This document shows, piece after piece, positions 1 to 10,268 of a DNA stretch of 52,474 bases (positions are counted from its first letter, which is position 1; every line of letters begins with the position of its first letter). Both the position numbers and the translations under genes were made by a program. The stretch is from contig JAQUHG010000003.1 in the NCBI GenBank assembly GCA_028683735.1, forward strand, positions 1-52,474. The letters run 5' to 3'. The notes beneath the pieces were generated by a model. The model ran no database searches. It was not told where the DNA came from and saw nothing but the letters and a program-made list of their open reading frames with translations. This DNA is from Tolumonas sp. (GTDB lineage Bacteria > Pseudomonadota > Gammaproteobacteria > Enterobacterales > Aeromonadaceae).

Positions 1-14
1 CTGTCAAAACTCAT
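1..14 (-). CDS. 5' end of an unidentified gene, probably methionine-regulated
   Basis: Only the first four codons plus two bases lie in the window. Read on the minus strand it starts with ATG at base 14 and encodes Met-Ser-Phe-Asp. An AAGGAG ribosome binding site sits five bases before the ATG, which makes the start convincing. The gene follows recD in the same direction but has its own promoter and a Met-box operator about 70-125 bases upstream, so it is probably a methionine biosynthesis or uptake gene. Four residues are too few to name it. Confidence 0.6.
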
Positions 15-83
15 GATTACTCCTTGCCTGCCTTACGGCCTGTGGGACGGAAGGCTCCGCTTCCTGCATCGACCAAACAAAAC

Positions 84-115
84 AGATGTTTGGACGTCTA
101 AATGTCTATACATCT
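84..115. promoter_or_regulatory. MetJ operator: four contiguous Met boxes
   Basis: Four consecutive 8-base units, AGATGTTT at 84-91, GGACGTCT at 92-99, AAATGTCT at 100-107 and ATACATCT at 108-115, match the MetJ consensus AGACGTCT at 6, 7, 6 and 6 positions (25 of 32). MetJ with S-adenosylmethionine binds tandem 8-base boxes cooperatively. The array overlaps the -10 and the likely transcription start of the promoter that reads toward base 14, the usual arrangement for repression. The match is seen in the sequence; regulation by MetJ is inferred. Confidence 0.75.
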
Positions 116-139
116 TATTTGAACTGTTCAGAATGTCAA
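112..139 (-). promoter_or_regulatory. sigma-70 promoter of the partial gene at 1-14
   Basis: On the minus strand a perfect -35 TTGACA (134-139) is followed after 16 bases by TAAGAT (112-117), a 4 of 6 match to the -10 consensus. Transcription would begin near base 105 and give a leader of about 90 bases with a small GGAAG/CTTCC hairpin. The Met boxes overlap the -10 and +1. Confidence 0.6.
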
Positions 140-194
140 CATCTCACATTAAGCATATCTGACATTCTGTTGCGCGTCGTTATTCTGCCGCCTG

Positions 195-2084
195 TTACGC
201 CAGCTTGGTCTGTAAGGTTTCCAGCATGACACCTAAACCACTGTAACGTTCGGTTTGTTTGCGTACCATCAAGGCCAGCACCTCGGGTGTGGCAAACAGA
301 TCCAGCTGTTCACGCGCGCGGGTGATGCCGGTGTAGAGCAATTCGCGCGTCAGCAGCGGGTTCACTTCGGACGGCAATAACAGCAAGGTATGGGTAAACT
401 CCGAGCCTTGCGATTTGTGCACTGTCATCGCCCACGCTGTGTCGTGTGCTGGCAGGCGGCTGGGCAGAAAACCGTGCGCTTTGCCATCGGGCAACACAAA
501 CCAGACCCGCAGCCGTTCGCCATCGCTGGCAGCAATACCGATATCGCCGTTATACAGGTTCAGCCCATAATCGTTTTCAGTGATCATCACCGGCCGCCCG
601 GCAAACCACTCACCGCTCATCTGCAATTTACCCTGCGCTTGCAGACGCTGGCCGATGGCTTGATTCATGCCATTAATGCCCCACGGCCCATCGTGTAACG
701 CGCACAACAACCGAATTTGATTAAACGCCTTCAACAGATCAATCGCATTATCCGATGTAATAGGTTCAGCAAGCTTTGCCAAATAGGCGTGATAACCTTT
801 GGCTGCGATGCTGATGGCCATCTCGAGACGTTGTTCATCGCTGTGCAGGCGGATATCGCGATAGTCTTGCGCCCACACGGCATACGCCGCTTTCACATCA
901 CCGTTGTTCACCGCTTCCGCCAGTTTACCGATGCCGGAATCGGCCGCAAACCGATAGCTTTTGCGCAATAAACAAAGCCGGTCGCGCAGTGGGTGTCCGG
1001 CGGATTGCGCGTAATTTTGCAGATCGTAACCAGTGCGTTGTTGCAATTGCTGCGCTTGTTGTGAGCTTAACCCTTGCGCGACAAACTGACAGATATCGCC
1101 GAGCACCGCACCGGCTTCCACCGACGCCAGCTGGTCTTTATCACCAAGTAATATCAAGCGTGCCTGCGGCGGTAAAGCGACCAGCAAACGCGCCATCATC
1201 GGTAAATCGATCATCGAGGCTTCATCGACCACCAGCACGTCGACTGGTAGCGGATTTTGCCCGTGATGACGAAATTCCGGCAAACCGGGGATCACCCCGA
1301 GCAAACGGTGTAAGGTGCTGGCTTGCGTCGGAATACCGGCCAGCCACGCCGCATTCACCTGCCCGGCCAGCTCGGTTTTTGCTTTGGCGATGGATTCTGT
1401 CAGACGTGCCGCCGCTTTACCGGTCGGCGCCGCCAGCCGGATCAACAACGGCTGTTCACTTTGCGCCACCAACAGTGCCAGCAATTTGGTCACAGTAGTC
1501 GTCTTCCCCGTGCCGGGGCCACCAGAGATCAGCGTAAAGCGCCCGTCACAGGCGGTCGCCACAGCGACCGCTTGCCAATCTGTTTCCGACTGCGGTGTGA
1601 ACAGTTGTCGTAACTGCTGGGCTAATTCGGGTGTGTCAGCGCTCGTTACCACTGGCAAACTGGCTTGCTGTAACCAACAGGCGACCTGCTGTTCAAAACG
1701 AAAATAGCGGCTGAGATAAAGACGTCCGGCAAATAAGGTCAGGGGCTGCCCCGCCTGCGCCTCAACCACCGACGGATCGCTGACCAGACGCACCAACGGG
1801 CTGTGCTCTAACAGGGTCGTCAACTCAGATACGCTGACCGCGGGTAAATTGACCTCCGGCAACAACGCCTGCCACTGCGCCAGCCGTTCCGGCCACGTCG
1901 TGAGATCAAAACAGACATGGCCACGCCCCAGCTCTTGGCTGGTCATCGCCACCGCCAGCTGGATGCTGTCATCCGCATCCCAGCGCGCCAATAACTGGGC
2001 GAGCTGCACATCCAGATCGCGTAATAGTCGGGCGTCTAATAACGTTTGCCACAACGGGGTTAACGCAGAAAAGTGGGCGGTCAT
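195..2084 (-). CDS. recD: RecBCD exonuclease V alpha subunit RecD
   Basis: RecD is the fast 5'-to-3' helicase of the RecBCD enzyme, which processes double-strand breaks for recombination and degrades foreign linear DNA. The 629-residue product is close to the usual length of about 610. It has the superfamily 1 Walker A motif GGPGTGKTT at about residues 188-196, a DEAS Walker B box (VLVVDEASMIDLP), and the late helicase motif AMTVHKSQGSEF near the C-terminus. Its ATG overlaps the recB stop codon in a TAATG arrangement, so the two are translationally coupled. It is the last gene of recC-recB-recD; the next gene downstream has its own promoter. Confidence 0.96.
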   Translation of the reverse strand: MTAHFSALTPLWQTLLDARLLRDLDVQLAQLLARWDADDSIQLAVAMTSQELGRGHVCFDLTTWPERLAQWQALLPEVNLPAVSVSELTTLLEHSPLVRLVSDPSVVEAQAGQPLTLFAGRLYLSRYFRFEQQVACWLQQASLPVVTSADTPELAQQLRQLFTPQSETDWQAVAVATACDGRFTLISGGPGTGKTTTVTKLLALLVAQSEQPLLIRLAAPTGKAAARLTESIAKAKTELAGQVNAAWLAGIPTQASTLHRLLGVIPGLPEFRHHGQNPLPVDVLVVDEASMIDLPMMARLLVALPPQARLILLGDKDQLASVEAGAVLGDICQFVAQGLSSQQAQQLQQRTGYDLQNYAQSAGHPLRDRLCLLRKSYRFAADSGIGKLAEAVNNGDVKAAYAVWAQDYRDIRLHSDEQRLEMAISIAAKGYHAYLAKLAEPITSDNAIDLLKAFNQIRLLCALHDGPWGINGMNQAIGQRLQAQGKLQMSGEWFAGRPVMITENDYGLNLYNGDIGIAASDGERLRVWFVLPDGKAHGFLPSRLPAHDTAWAMTVHKSQGSEFTHTLLLLPSEVNPLLTRELLYTGITRAREQLDLFATPEVLALMVRKQTERYSGLGVMLETLQTKLA

Positions 2085-5000
2085 TACATGGGCTCCCCGC
2101 TGGTTACGGTCGCTTCACCGGCAAATAAGGCATCTAACGCATCGATATGTGTTTTGTCCGGTTTGGTGGCATACACGCCACTGCCCGCCTCGCCGTTCAT
2201 GCCGCGCAAAAACAGATAACAGACACCGCCGATATGCTGGTCATAGTTATAATCCGGCAGACGGCAGCGCAGATAACGGTGTAACGCCAGCGTATAGAGC
2301 TGATATTGCACATCATAACGGTGCGCAATCATGGCTTGCACCATCGCATCTTGCTGATAGGCCGCCGCATTATCGCCGAGATAATTCGATTTATAATCGA
2401 CCACGTAAAAACGACCGTCATGCTCAAATACCAAGTCGATAAAACCTTTCAGCATGCCCTGCACTTCGTTAAATGCCAGTGCCGGCGCTTGGGCGGAAAG
2501 CGGATCGCCTGCGACCAGACAGCGGTTAAGTGCTGGCGCAGAAAGTACGGACAGCGGCAGCAAAAACTCCATCTCACTTAAGCAATGTTCAGGGGTTAAT
2601 TGTGCCAGCGACAAACCGGGGAATAGTTCACTGGTTAAGATCTGTTCTAACCACTGTTCCAGCACCGGTAACCACGGCTCCGGCTGCCAATCGTGGCTCA
2701 GTTGCACACCTTGCAGATGCTGCACGATCCATTGCTGACGACTGGCACCATCGGCACCAAAATCGAGATCTTCCAATAGGCTATGCAGGAAGGTACCGGC
2801 ATGTGCACCACGCGGGAAACTGAACACATCAAAACGTGGCGCAGCGGGTTCAACCTCGCTAATTACCAAGGGTGCAACCAGTTTGGGTGTCGCAGAACCA
2901 TGGCTGACCGTGAGAGCCGAATAAGAGGTCACCCGCCAGTTGCGCTCCAACTGCCCGCTAAACTGCCGGGCCTGTGCTGCAGGTAATAGCGGTTTAACTT
3001 CCTGATAAGGCTGAGAGGGAAAGACGATCTCCGCCACTTCCGCTGCCAGATCATGATTATTCTGTGTATGCAGCCACTGGCGAACTCGCTGGGTTAATGC
3101 CGTATCGCTGTCGTTTTTCAGCAAATAATCCAGCGCCGCCGGGCGATCATCTTTCGCCTTGGTTTTGCTGTTAGCTTTCAGATCGGCAAGCCCCAGCCAA
3201 GTGACAAACACGCCGCGCGTTAACGCCACATACAGCAGCCGCAGATCTTCCGCCAAACGCTCTTGTGCAGCGTACTCCCACGCTTCGTCCGAGCTGGTCA
3301 GATCAAGTCGCACACCGTTCTCGGTGTGATAACGCGGCGTGTCATTGCCCCGATAGGCGCAGATAAACGGCAGCAATACTAAGCCATATTGCAGCCCTTT
3401 TGATTTATGGATGGTGACGATCTGCACGCGCTGGCGTTCAGAGTCCAGCCGCAGTTGCTGTTCATCCGCATCGCCATTCGGTTGCTGACAACGCTCCAAT
3501 AACCAACGCAACAACGCATGTTCACCGTTTAATGTGCTGGCGGCGGTTTGCAGCAATTCGCCCAAATGCAGCACATCGGTCAGTTGGCGCTCACCATTCA
3601 CTTCGCCCAGTAAACGCTCAGGGATTTGATACCAGAACAGCCATTGGCGCAGCATCGGCAAAATGCCACGTTGTCGCCATAACTCGCCGGCTTGTCGGAT
3701 ACGCTCGACGGTCTGTTCCCACAAGGTTTCATCGTCGTTCAGGTTGGCCAGTTGCCTCACCGTCCAGCCTTGCAGACCCGTCGCCATCGCCGCACGAATT
3801 AACATCTCATCCTGCGGGTTGAGGCAGGCTTCCAGCAGACGGGCCACATCGTGCGCTACCGGTTGTGCGAACACTGACTCCCGGTTGGAAAGATAAACGC
3901 TGGCAATGCCGCATTCATGCAACGCTTGCTGCATCACTGCGGCTTCACGCCCGCTGCGCACCAGCACCGCAATATCATTCGGTCGCAGTGCTTTACCATC
4001 CAGTGTCGCCTGCCCGTCTTGTGCTGCCGTCAACCAGGTATGAATTTGCGCAGCCGCCGCCAAAGCCATGCGTTGCTGATAGGCGGCACCACTGACTTCC
4101 CCCTCTAATGGAAAGCAGCATTGCAATGCCGTTTGCGGCTGGCCTTCTAACACAAAGCCACTGTCTTTGCCCTTGGCCTTCACCGCTGCAAACGGAATAC
4201 TGTCTTGATAAATAAACGGGGCATGGGAGTGAGCAAACAAGGCGTTCACCGCGCGTACTAACTCATCGGTGGAACGGTAGTTGGTTTGCAGTGTGTAATG
4301 GGCAGCCACCTGCTGTTTCGCGGCGATGTAGGTAAAAATATCGGCACCACGGAACGCATAAATCGCCTGTTTTGGGTCACCGATCATGTAAAAGCCGCAT
4401 TCCGGGTTTTGCCCATATAAGGTCGAGAAGATCTGATATTGCAGCGGGTCGGTATCCTGAAATTCGTCGATCATGGCAACCGGATATTGTTCGCGAATAC
4501 GTTCCGCCAGCACAGCGCCACGCTCGGAACTTAATGCCCGCGCCAGATTGGCCAGCAGATCATCAAACGACAGCTGTTGCTGACGCTGTTTTTGTTGCTG
4601 CAAACGTGCGCGCACTTGCATCAGCGCATCGGCAATCACCACATCGTCAATGTCGTTGGGTTGCGCCAGCAGTGTTTCAATCTGGTCAAACAACGGATGC
4701 GTTGGCACAGCACCCGCTTTGGTTTTTGCCGCCAATACCGACGCGGAAAAGTTTTCCAGCGCCTTGGGTAACTGATAACTTCGAAGTGGTGCATTGACCC
4801 ACTCACTGACTTTATTCAGCCAGTTCGGCAGATTCTTTTTCGAATAACTCTGCTTACTGACCCCCGATGCCGTGATCACCGCCTCCAGGCTGCCGGCAGC
4901 CGCCAACCATGCCTCTCGTAAATTATTTAACCGCGCGATGATCGCCTGATGACGTTCGGCCAGGGTCTCGCTAGTGCGCGGCTGACATTGCAAACCGGCC

Positions 5001-5602
5001 AATGCCAGATGCGGGCTGATCTCGCGCAGTAAGGCATCCGGCCCTTTCCAGTGATCGAGCAGCGCTTGCGCCAGCAAGGCATCGGCCTGATAAGTGATGT
5101 GGCGCCAGAAGTCAGCCACGGCCGAGGCACGCAGATTTTGCTCTTCGGTTAAAAATTCATTATCAAACAGACTGCCCGACTCAAAGGCGTTTTGCGTCAG
5201 CATGCGCTGGCAAAAACCATGAATGGTGTAGATCGCCGCTTCATCCATCTGCCGCTCGGCGGTCAGCAGCTGGCGTAACGCCAACGCTTTATTCGGGCAT
5301 TCATCCAGCAAGCGTTGGATCAGCGGGTCTTTGCTAAACCCTGCCTCAATCGCCCGTCGCGTGTCACGGATCGCTTTTAAGATACGCTCGCGCAACTCTG
5401 CCGTGGCCGCTTCGGTAAAGGTCACCACCAGAATGCGATCAACCAGCAACGGCGTGCCAAACCCTGCCTCACCCGCACCATGCCCCAGCAATAAGCGCAG
5501 ATACAACCCGGCAATGGTGTAGGTTTTCCCGGTGCCGGCACTGGCCTCGATCAGGCGCAATCCACTGAGCGGGAAGCTCAGAATATCCAGTGGTTTACTC
5601 AT
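2084..5602 (-). CDS. recB: RecBCD exonuclease V beta subunit RecB
   Basis: RecB carries the 3'-to-5' helicase and the single nuclease domain of RecBCD and loads RecA after Chi. I place the start at 5602 (protein begins MSKPLDILSFPL, 1172 residues) because an AGGAGG site lies just upstream and E. coli RecB is 1180 residues. An in-frame extension to 5680 would add a cysteine-rich stretch unlike the family. The Walker A motif EASAGTGKT is at residues 19-27, the UvrD-type DEFQDTDPLQ and HKSKGLQY motifs follow, and the C-terminal nuclease motif VVDYKSNYLG is intact. It overlaps recC by 8 bases and recD by one. Confidence 0.96.
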   Translation of the reverse strand: MSKPLDILSFPLSGLRLIEASAGTGKTYTIAGLYLRLLLGHGAGEAGFGTPLLVDRILVVTFTEAATAELRERILKAIRDTRRAIEAGFSKDPLIQRLLDECPNKALALRQLLTAERQMDEAAIYTIHGFCQRMLTQNAFESGSLFDNEFLTEEQNLRASAVADFWRHITYQADALLAQALLDHWKGPDALLREISPHLALAGLQCQPRTSETLAERHQAIIARLNNLREAWLAAAGSLEAVITASGVSKQSYSKKNLPNWLNKVSEWVNAPLRSYQLPKALENFSASVLAAKTKAGAVPTHPLFDQIETLLAQPNDIDDVVIADALMQVRARLQQQKQRQQQLSFDDLLANLARALSSERGAVLAERIREQYPVAMIDEFQDTDPLQYQIFSTLYGQNPECGFYMIGDPKQAIYAFRGADIFTYIAAKQQVAAHYTLQTNYRSTDELVRAVNALFAHSHAPFIYQDSIPFAAVKAKGKDSGFVLEGQPQTALQCCFPLEGEVSGAAYQQRMALAAAAQIHTWLTAAQDGQATLDGKALRPNDIAVLVRSGREAAVMQQALHECGIASVYLSNRESVFAQPVAHDVARLLEACLNPQDEMLIRAAMATGLQGWTVRQLANLNDDETLWEQTVERIRQAGELWRQRGILPMLRQWLFWYQIPERLLGEVNGERQLTDVLHLGELLQTAASTLNGEHALLRWLLERCQQPNGDADEQQLRLDSERQRVQIVTIHKSKGLQYGLVLLPFICAYRGNDTPRYHTENGVRLDLTSSDEAWEYAAQERLAEDLRLLYVALTRGVFVTWLGLADLKANSKTKAKDDRPAALDYLLKNDSDTALTQRVRQWLHTQNNHDLAAEVAEIVFPSQPYQEVKPLLPAAQARQFSGQLERNWRVTSYSALTVSHGSATPKLVAPLVISEVEPAAPRFDVFSFPRGAHAGTFLHSLLEDLDFGADGASRQQWIVQHLQGVQLSHDWQPEPWLPVLEQWLEQILTSELFPGLSLAQLTPEHCLSEMEFLLPLSVLSAPALNRCLVAGDPLSAQAPALAFNEVQGMLKGFIDLVFEHDGRFYVVDYKSNYLGDNAAAYQQDAMVQAMIAHRYDVQYQLYTLALHRYLRCRLPDYNYDQHIGGVCYLFLRGMNGEAGSGVYATKPDKTHIDALDALFAGEATVTSGEPM

Positions 5603-8600
5603 GGTCTGCCTCCTGCAAATGCTGGCGTAATGGCAGCAGCAATTGCACCGCCCAATCTTGCATTTCCTGCCAATGCACATCGGTTAATTCCGGGAAACAG
5701 CGCGCTAAGTAGGTGTCTTGCACCTCTCCGATCACAAACGAGCCATCGCCAATGTAGGTTTTCTGCGCCGACTCCCGCGCCTGTAACTGCTGCGCGGCAT
5801 CGCCCAGATCACCACTTTCCGTCAGGGCTTTTTCCAGCCACACCCACGCCGTGTTCACCGGTAAACAGAGCGGGCGCTGCATGCCAGCCAGAAACGCCGC
5901 CCACCACAATTGCAGTTGTGCTCGCGCATCATCGACACTGAGCACCGCAAGGGTCCATTCGCCCAAGTTGCCGTTATCCAACACCAGCAACTGGGTTGGT
6001 TTAGTCAGTTTTCCTGCTGCCGACAGCGCCAGATGTTCCAGCCAGATCGCCACCAGCCAGCTGGCTTTGAGTTTACTCACCCGATGTCGTACCAACTGGC
6101 CGTGATAAACGTCACCGACACTGCCCAGCAACTGCCAATCGTTGAAATCCAGATGGAAGGTTTCGCGTTGTGCCTGTGCCAGCGGCCATGTTTGCATCGC
6201 CATGACCAATGGCGTGAGGTTGTTGGCATCACCCTGCAGCGCCAGCTTGCCAAATTCACCATCGGGTAACTGTCCTTCGGCCAGCAAGCGCGGCTGCCAA
6301 ACTGCCTCAGCCACACCAAGGCGCTGATAACGCAACAGCCGCTCACGCAGCTGATATTGTTGTAGTTTATCTAACCAAAACGGTTCGTTATCTTCCAACG
6401 CCGCTTCGCGTTCCAAAAACTGCACACGCAGACGACGGCGGAAAAAACCCGCCACGGGGTTGCGGAAAAAACGCAGCCAATCGGCCAATTCTATTTCAGG
6501 TCTATGTTTGGAAAGATCAAGTTCATCGGGTAATGGCAAGTCGCCAGCAAAAAAGCCGGCATTTCCCGTCGGAGCCAGTGCTGGTAGCCAATCAGCAGCA
6601 TAACTAAACAGCCGCGCCCCCGCCGTTTGCGCATCCGGCGCAAAATAGCGTGCATCGTAAGGCACCAACGGATGTTCGGTCAGCAGATGCGCCAGTAATG
6701 AGGTCTCCTGTTCTGCTTCGTCGCACTCGCAGGCCGTTTCCAGACAAAACGCGCGCTGGCAATATTCCTGCAATTCGGTGACCAGCACCGATGGCATCAA
6801 GTGCCGATTGTCGGTGGCACTGTGCGAAACATATGAAATATAGAGCTGCTCTTGTGCGGCGAGCATGGCCTCTAAAAACAGATAACGGTCATCTTCGCGG
6901 CGCGAACGATCACCTTTGCGCGGCTGGTTGGCCATCAAATCAAAACCCAACGGCGGCATGCTGCGCGGATACAAGCCATCGTTCATGCCCAGCAGACACA
7001 CCACCTTAAAGGGGATCGCGCGCATCGGCATCAGGGTGCAGAAATTAACCCGTCCGGCGAGGAATTGCTGCCCACCACGCACCGCATTCAGTTCACTTTG
7101 CAGATGATCATGGAACACGGTCAGCGGCAGCGGTTCCTGATAATTCATCTGCGACAGCCGTTGCTGCCAGCTTTGTACGGTCGTGCGGATCAGGCTCAGT
7201 GCCGCTGCATCGTCTTCATCGAGCAACTCTTCCGGCAGGTAAAAATCGAGTAACAACCGATCGACCAGATTCTGCCATTCGGTGATCGGACGCGCCGTTT
7301 CCAATTCATCACGCAGCGCCAGCACTTGGCTGATGAAACGCGCCAGTTGGCCGAGTTTCAGCGCATTTTGCCCTTCAATCGCGGTGTACGGAGCGACATC
7401 GGCAAACAGGGTTTCGTTGCCACTGGCAAAACCAAGCAGCATCCGTTCCAACCCGAACGACCAGGTATGCCGCTCACGCGGTGGTAACTCAAAGCGCTCA
7501 CCATCGGCCGGCGCCAGCCCCCAGCGCACACCCGACTCCAGCGCCCAGCGGCGCAGTGTGGTCAGATCACTTTCCGCCAGCCCGAAGCGTTTTAGCAGTG
7601 CCGGTACCGCCAGCAACTCCAGCAATTCGGTCGCAGTACAGCGTAAACTCGGCAGCGACAGCAAGATCAGGAAACTTTGCAGTAACGGGTTTTCCTGCGT
7701 TGCCGAGCGGTCAGAAATCGAAAACGGAATATAGCGCTCACCGGCGGCACTGCCGAACACCGCTTGGATATAAGGGCCGTAGCGATTGATATCCGCCACC
7801 ATCACCACAACGTCTTTCGGGGTCAGGTTTGAGTCAGCACCAAAACGTTGCAGCAGTTGGTCATGCAGCACCTCCACTTCGCGTAACGGGCTGTGACAAC
7901 CGTGCAGCACCAGAGACCGATCATCACCAGTAATCTGACGTTTCGGTAATTTCTTATTCTCGCTGTCTCTCCGGTTCGTGCCATCGACCAGCTCCAGCAG
8001 ATCTTGCTGCACTAAATGCAACAGGCTATCGCTGTTGATCTCCGCAAAGGCATCAATCTCGGCGGCACTGATTTCCGCCAACAGCGCCAGATAGTCACGC
8101 CCCTGTTTGCCCAGCGACACCAATAACGGGTTGCCCTGTTGTTCGCCTTCATCACTGAACAGGCGTGCTAACTCATTCGCGGGTAATAGTGGCTGTTGCT
8201 GTTCCGCCTGTTGCCAGCGTTCGCGGCGCTGCGCCAGCAAATTATTCAACACCCGTCGGTTGAGCTGGTTCTCTTCCTGCAGATCGCCCCAGTAATAGCG
8301 GCACGGATTAGTTAATAACAGATGTACTTCGCAATGCTCGCCCAGCGCCATCAGCGCTTCCAGATAATGCGATGGTAGTGAGGAGATACCAAACACAAAC
8401 AATCGCTGCGGTAACACCGCTTTCGGTTTACCAGCTTTTAGCGTGTTGATAAAACTCGAGAACAAGTTAACCCGATGCAGATGGCTGGCTTGCTGTTCGG
8501 TCAAAACCACCAATTTACGCCATAACACCGGCTGCCACGGCTGCGCTTCTGCGCCCAACGCGCCGCCTTGTTCCCAATCGACAATCCAGTCCGGCCGATA

Positions 8601-9020
8601 GACCAGATATTGGTCGAATAGATCGGCAATGCGCTGGCACAACTGATAACAACGCCGGCCATCGTCGTCTTGCGCCAGATAACCAGCCAGTGGAGCAAAC
8701 AGTGCTTCATCCATGCATTGTGGTAATAATTGCATCAAGCGCCACAACATCGCTGGTTTGGTATACGGATTTTCTTTCGGCACTTCCGGCAGCACCTGAT
8801 GAAACATCTGCCAGATAAAACTCGATGGCAGCGGAAACACGATGTTCGCCGCCACACCCAGATCGTGTGCCAGTGCTTGTTTCAGCCACTGCGCCATGCC
8901 GGGGCTTTGTACCAGAATAGTTTCTGCTGCCAATGCTGGTTGCAGCGGTGACAATTGAATGAGATGTGCTAACAGACTTTTTAGAACATCCAGCTGATTG
9001 GAGTGATAAACCCTGAACAT
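5595..9020 (-). CDS. recC: RecBCD exonuclease V gamma subunit RecC
   Basis: RecC is the scaffold of RecBCD and recognises the Chi sequence through an inactivated helicase fold. The chosen start at 9020 gives MFRVYHSNQLDVLK, which matches the conserved N-terminus of E. coli RecC (MLRVYHSNRLDVLE); an in-frame ATG at 9044 would add only eight unconserved residues. The protein is 1141 residues, against about 1122 in E. coli. It is the first gene of recC-recB-recD and overlaps recB by 8 bases. In E. coli the protease gene ptrA separates recC from recB; here nothing does. Confidence 0.95.
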   Translation of the reverse strand: MFRVYHSNQLDVLKSLLAHLIQLSPLQPALAAETILVQSPGMAQWLKQALAHDLGVAANIVFPLPSSFIWQMFHQVLPEVPKENPYTKPAMLWRLMQLLPQCMDEALFAPLAGYLAQDDDGRRCYQLCQRIADLFDQYLVYRPDWIVDWEQGGALGAEAQPWQPVLWRKLVVLTEQQASHLHRVNLFSSFINTLKAGKPKAVLPQRLFVFGISSLPSHYLEALMALGEHCEVHLLLTNPCRYYWGDLQEENQLNRRVLNNLLAQRRERWQQAEQQQPLLPANELARLFSDEGEQQGNPLLVSLGKQGRDYLALLAEISAAEIDAFAEINSDSLLHLVQQDLLELVDGTNRRDSENKKLPKRQITGDDRSLVLHGCHSPLREVEVLHDQLLQRFGADSNLTPKDVVVMVADINRYGPYIQAVFGSAAGERYIPFSISDRSATQENPLLQSFLILLSLPSLRCTATELLELLAVPALLKRFGLAESDLTTLRRWALESGVRWGLAPADGERFELPPRERHTWSFGLERMLLGFASGNETLFADVAPYTAIEGQNALKLGQLARFISQVLALRDELETARPITEWQNLVDRLLLDFYLPEELLDEDDAAALSLIRTTVQSWQQRLSQMNYQEPLPLTVFHDHLQSELNAVRGGQQFLAGRVNFCTLMPMRAIPFKVVCLLGMNDGLYPRSMPPLGFDLMANQPRKGDRSRREDDRYLFLEAMLAAQEQLYISYVSHSATDNRHLMPSVLVTELQEYCQRAFCLETACECDEAEQETSLLAHLLTEHPLVPYDARYFAPDAQTAGARLFSYAADWLPALAPTGNAGFFAGDLPLPDELDLSKHRPEIELADWLRFFRNPVAGFFRRRLRVQFLEREAALEDNEPFWLDKLQQYQLRERLLRYQRLGVAEAVWQPRLLAEGQLPDGEFGKLALQGDANNLTPLVMAMQTWPLAQAQRETFHLDFNDWQLLGSVGDVYHGQLVRHRVSKLKASWLVAIWLEHLALSAAGKLTKPTQLLVLDNGNLGEWTLAVLSVDDARAQLQLWWAAFLAGMQRPLCLPVNTAWVWLEKALTESGDLGDAAQQLQARESAQKTYIGDGSFVIGEVQDTYLARCFPELTDVHWQEMQDWAVQLLLPLRQHLQEADHE

Positions 9021-9317
9021 GCCTGCTACCTGTGTCGGAGCCAATCTTCCGATAATAGAGGAAAGCGACCGCTCATCACTATTCGTTTGGGCACAATCTT
9101 CGGAAAAATCGATTATTTAGCCGGCCAACAATCCGGTAGCATGACTTTTTGCAGTGATTTGCATCATAAAGTTGAAATATTACGCAGACAGGGCAAAAAT
9201 GCGCATCTTGGTCACACCCTCACTCTGACCAATACACTGAGCATGTAAAAAAACAAAACCGATAAATAGCCAAACTAACTCAATTAGCTTGAATCAAGTA
9301 ACAATTACAGGACCCTT
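9021..9317. other. divergent intergenic region recC / L,D-transpeptidase gene
   Basis: These 297 bases separate two divergent genes and must hold both promoters. On the minus strand a TATTAT box near 9051-9056 is a plausible -10 for recC but lacks a good -35. An AGGA ribosome binding site lies just before the transpeptidase ATG. A short open frame crossing the region has no ribosome binding site or family resemblance. I see no repeat or RNA gene. Confidence 0.4.
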
Positions 9318-10250
9318 ATGAACATCATGCGCAATGCCATTCCGGCTCTGCTGTGTGGTCTGACCCTGACCAGCCTGTCAGCGTCGGCCGTTGAATACCC
9401 GTTGCCAGCAGCAAACAGCCGCTTAGTTGGCCAGAATATTGAGTATGTTGTCCCTGCTGATAGCAAACAACCACTGGAAGCGATCGCTGCCAAATATCAG
9501 ATCGGCCTGAGTGGCATGATGGAAGCCAACCATGGTGTTGATCCTTACCTGCCAAAACCAGGCAGCACGCTGATCATTCCACAGCAGCTGATCCTGCCGG
9601 ATACCCCGCACGAAGGTATCGTCATCAACGTGGCGGAAATGCGTCTGTATTATTATCCGAAAGGCAAAAAAACCGTCGAAGTCCTGCCAGTCGGTATTGG
9701 TCAGCTGGGTAAAGATACCCCAGAAAACTGGATCACCTCAGTGCAACGGAAACAAGCCAACCCAACCTGGACCCCAACCGCGAAAGTGCATAAAGAATAT
9801 GCCGCCATGGGTGAACCGTTGCCTGCTGTAGTTCCTGCCGGCCCGGAAAACCCAATGGGTCTGTTTGCGCTGTATGTTGGTAACCTGTATGCCATTCACG
9901 GCACCAACGCCAGTTTTGGTATCGGTCTGCGTGTTAGCCACGGCTGTATTCGTCTGCGCAATGACGATATCAAACACCTGTTCAGCGTCGTGCCTGTCGG
10001 CACTCGCGTGCAATTCATCAACCAACCTGTGAAAGCGACCCAAGAGCCGGATGGTCGTCGTTATCTGGAAGTGCATGAGCCACTGTCACGCACCATGGAA
10101 GAACTCAACTCAACTGAACAAGCTTCATTACCAATGACCGCTGGCATCGGCCACTTCATTGCGAAAGCAGATACTGATTCGCATGTAGTTAAACAAGCAT
10201 TGGAAGACCGCACGGGTTTGCCAGTTCAGATCAATCCGCAAACTAATTAA
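9318..10250 (+). CDS. periplasmic L,D-transpeptidase (LdtA/LdtB/LdtC, ErfK/YbiS type)
   Basis: In E. coli, enzymes of this subfamily attach the C-terminal lysine of Braun lipoprotein to meso-diaminopimelate in peptidoglycan. The 310-residue product has a signal peptide (about 1-24, ending ASA), a LysM-like segment at about 40-90, and a YkuD domain from about 99 to 235. The catalytic signature is intact: IHGTN, then SHGCIRL with the nucleophile Cys210. The length and the domain after the catalytic core fit ErfK/YbiS/YcfS rather than the cross-linking enzymes YcbB or YnhG. An Lpp-like lipoprotein, the expected substrate, is encoded about 5 kb away. A terminator follows, so the gene is monocistronic. 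I cannot tell which of the three E. coli paralogues is closest. Confidence 0.9.
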   Translation: MNIMRNAIPALLCGLTLTSLSASAVEYPLPAANSRLVGQNIEYVVPADSKQPLEAIAAKYQIGLSGMMEANHGVDPYLPKPGSTLIIPQQLILPDTPHEGIVINVAEMRLYYYPKGKKTVEVLPVGIGQLGKDTPENWITSVQRKQANPTWTPTAKVHKEYAAMGEPLPAVVPAGPENPMGLFALYVGNLYAIHGTNASFGIGLRVSHGCIRLRNDDIKHLFSVVPVGTRVQFINQPVKATQEPDGRRYLEVHEPLSRTMEELNSTEQASLPMTAGIGHFIAKADTDSHVVKQALEDRTGLPVQINPQTN

Positions 10251-10268
10251 TTTTTGCAGATTGCCTTC

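Noticed and set aside
5603..5680. Upstream extension of RecB starting at 5680
   Set aside because: It adds 26 cysteine-rich residues unlike RecB and runs inside recC, whereas ATG 5602 has a good AGGAGG site and the family N-terminus.
9003..9248. Short open frame between recC and the transpeptidase gene
   Set aside because: It overlaps the recC start region on the other strand, has no ribosome binding site and resembles no family.
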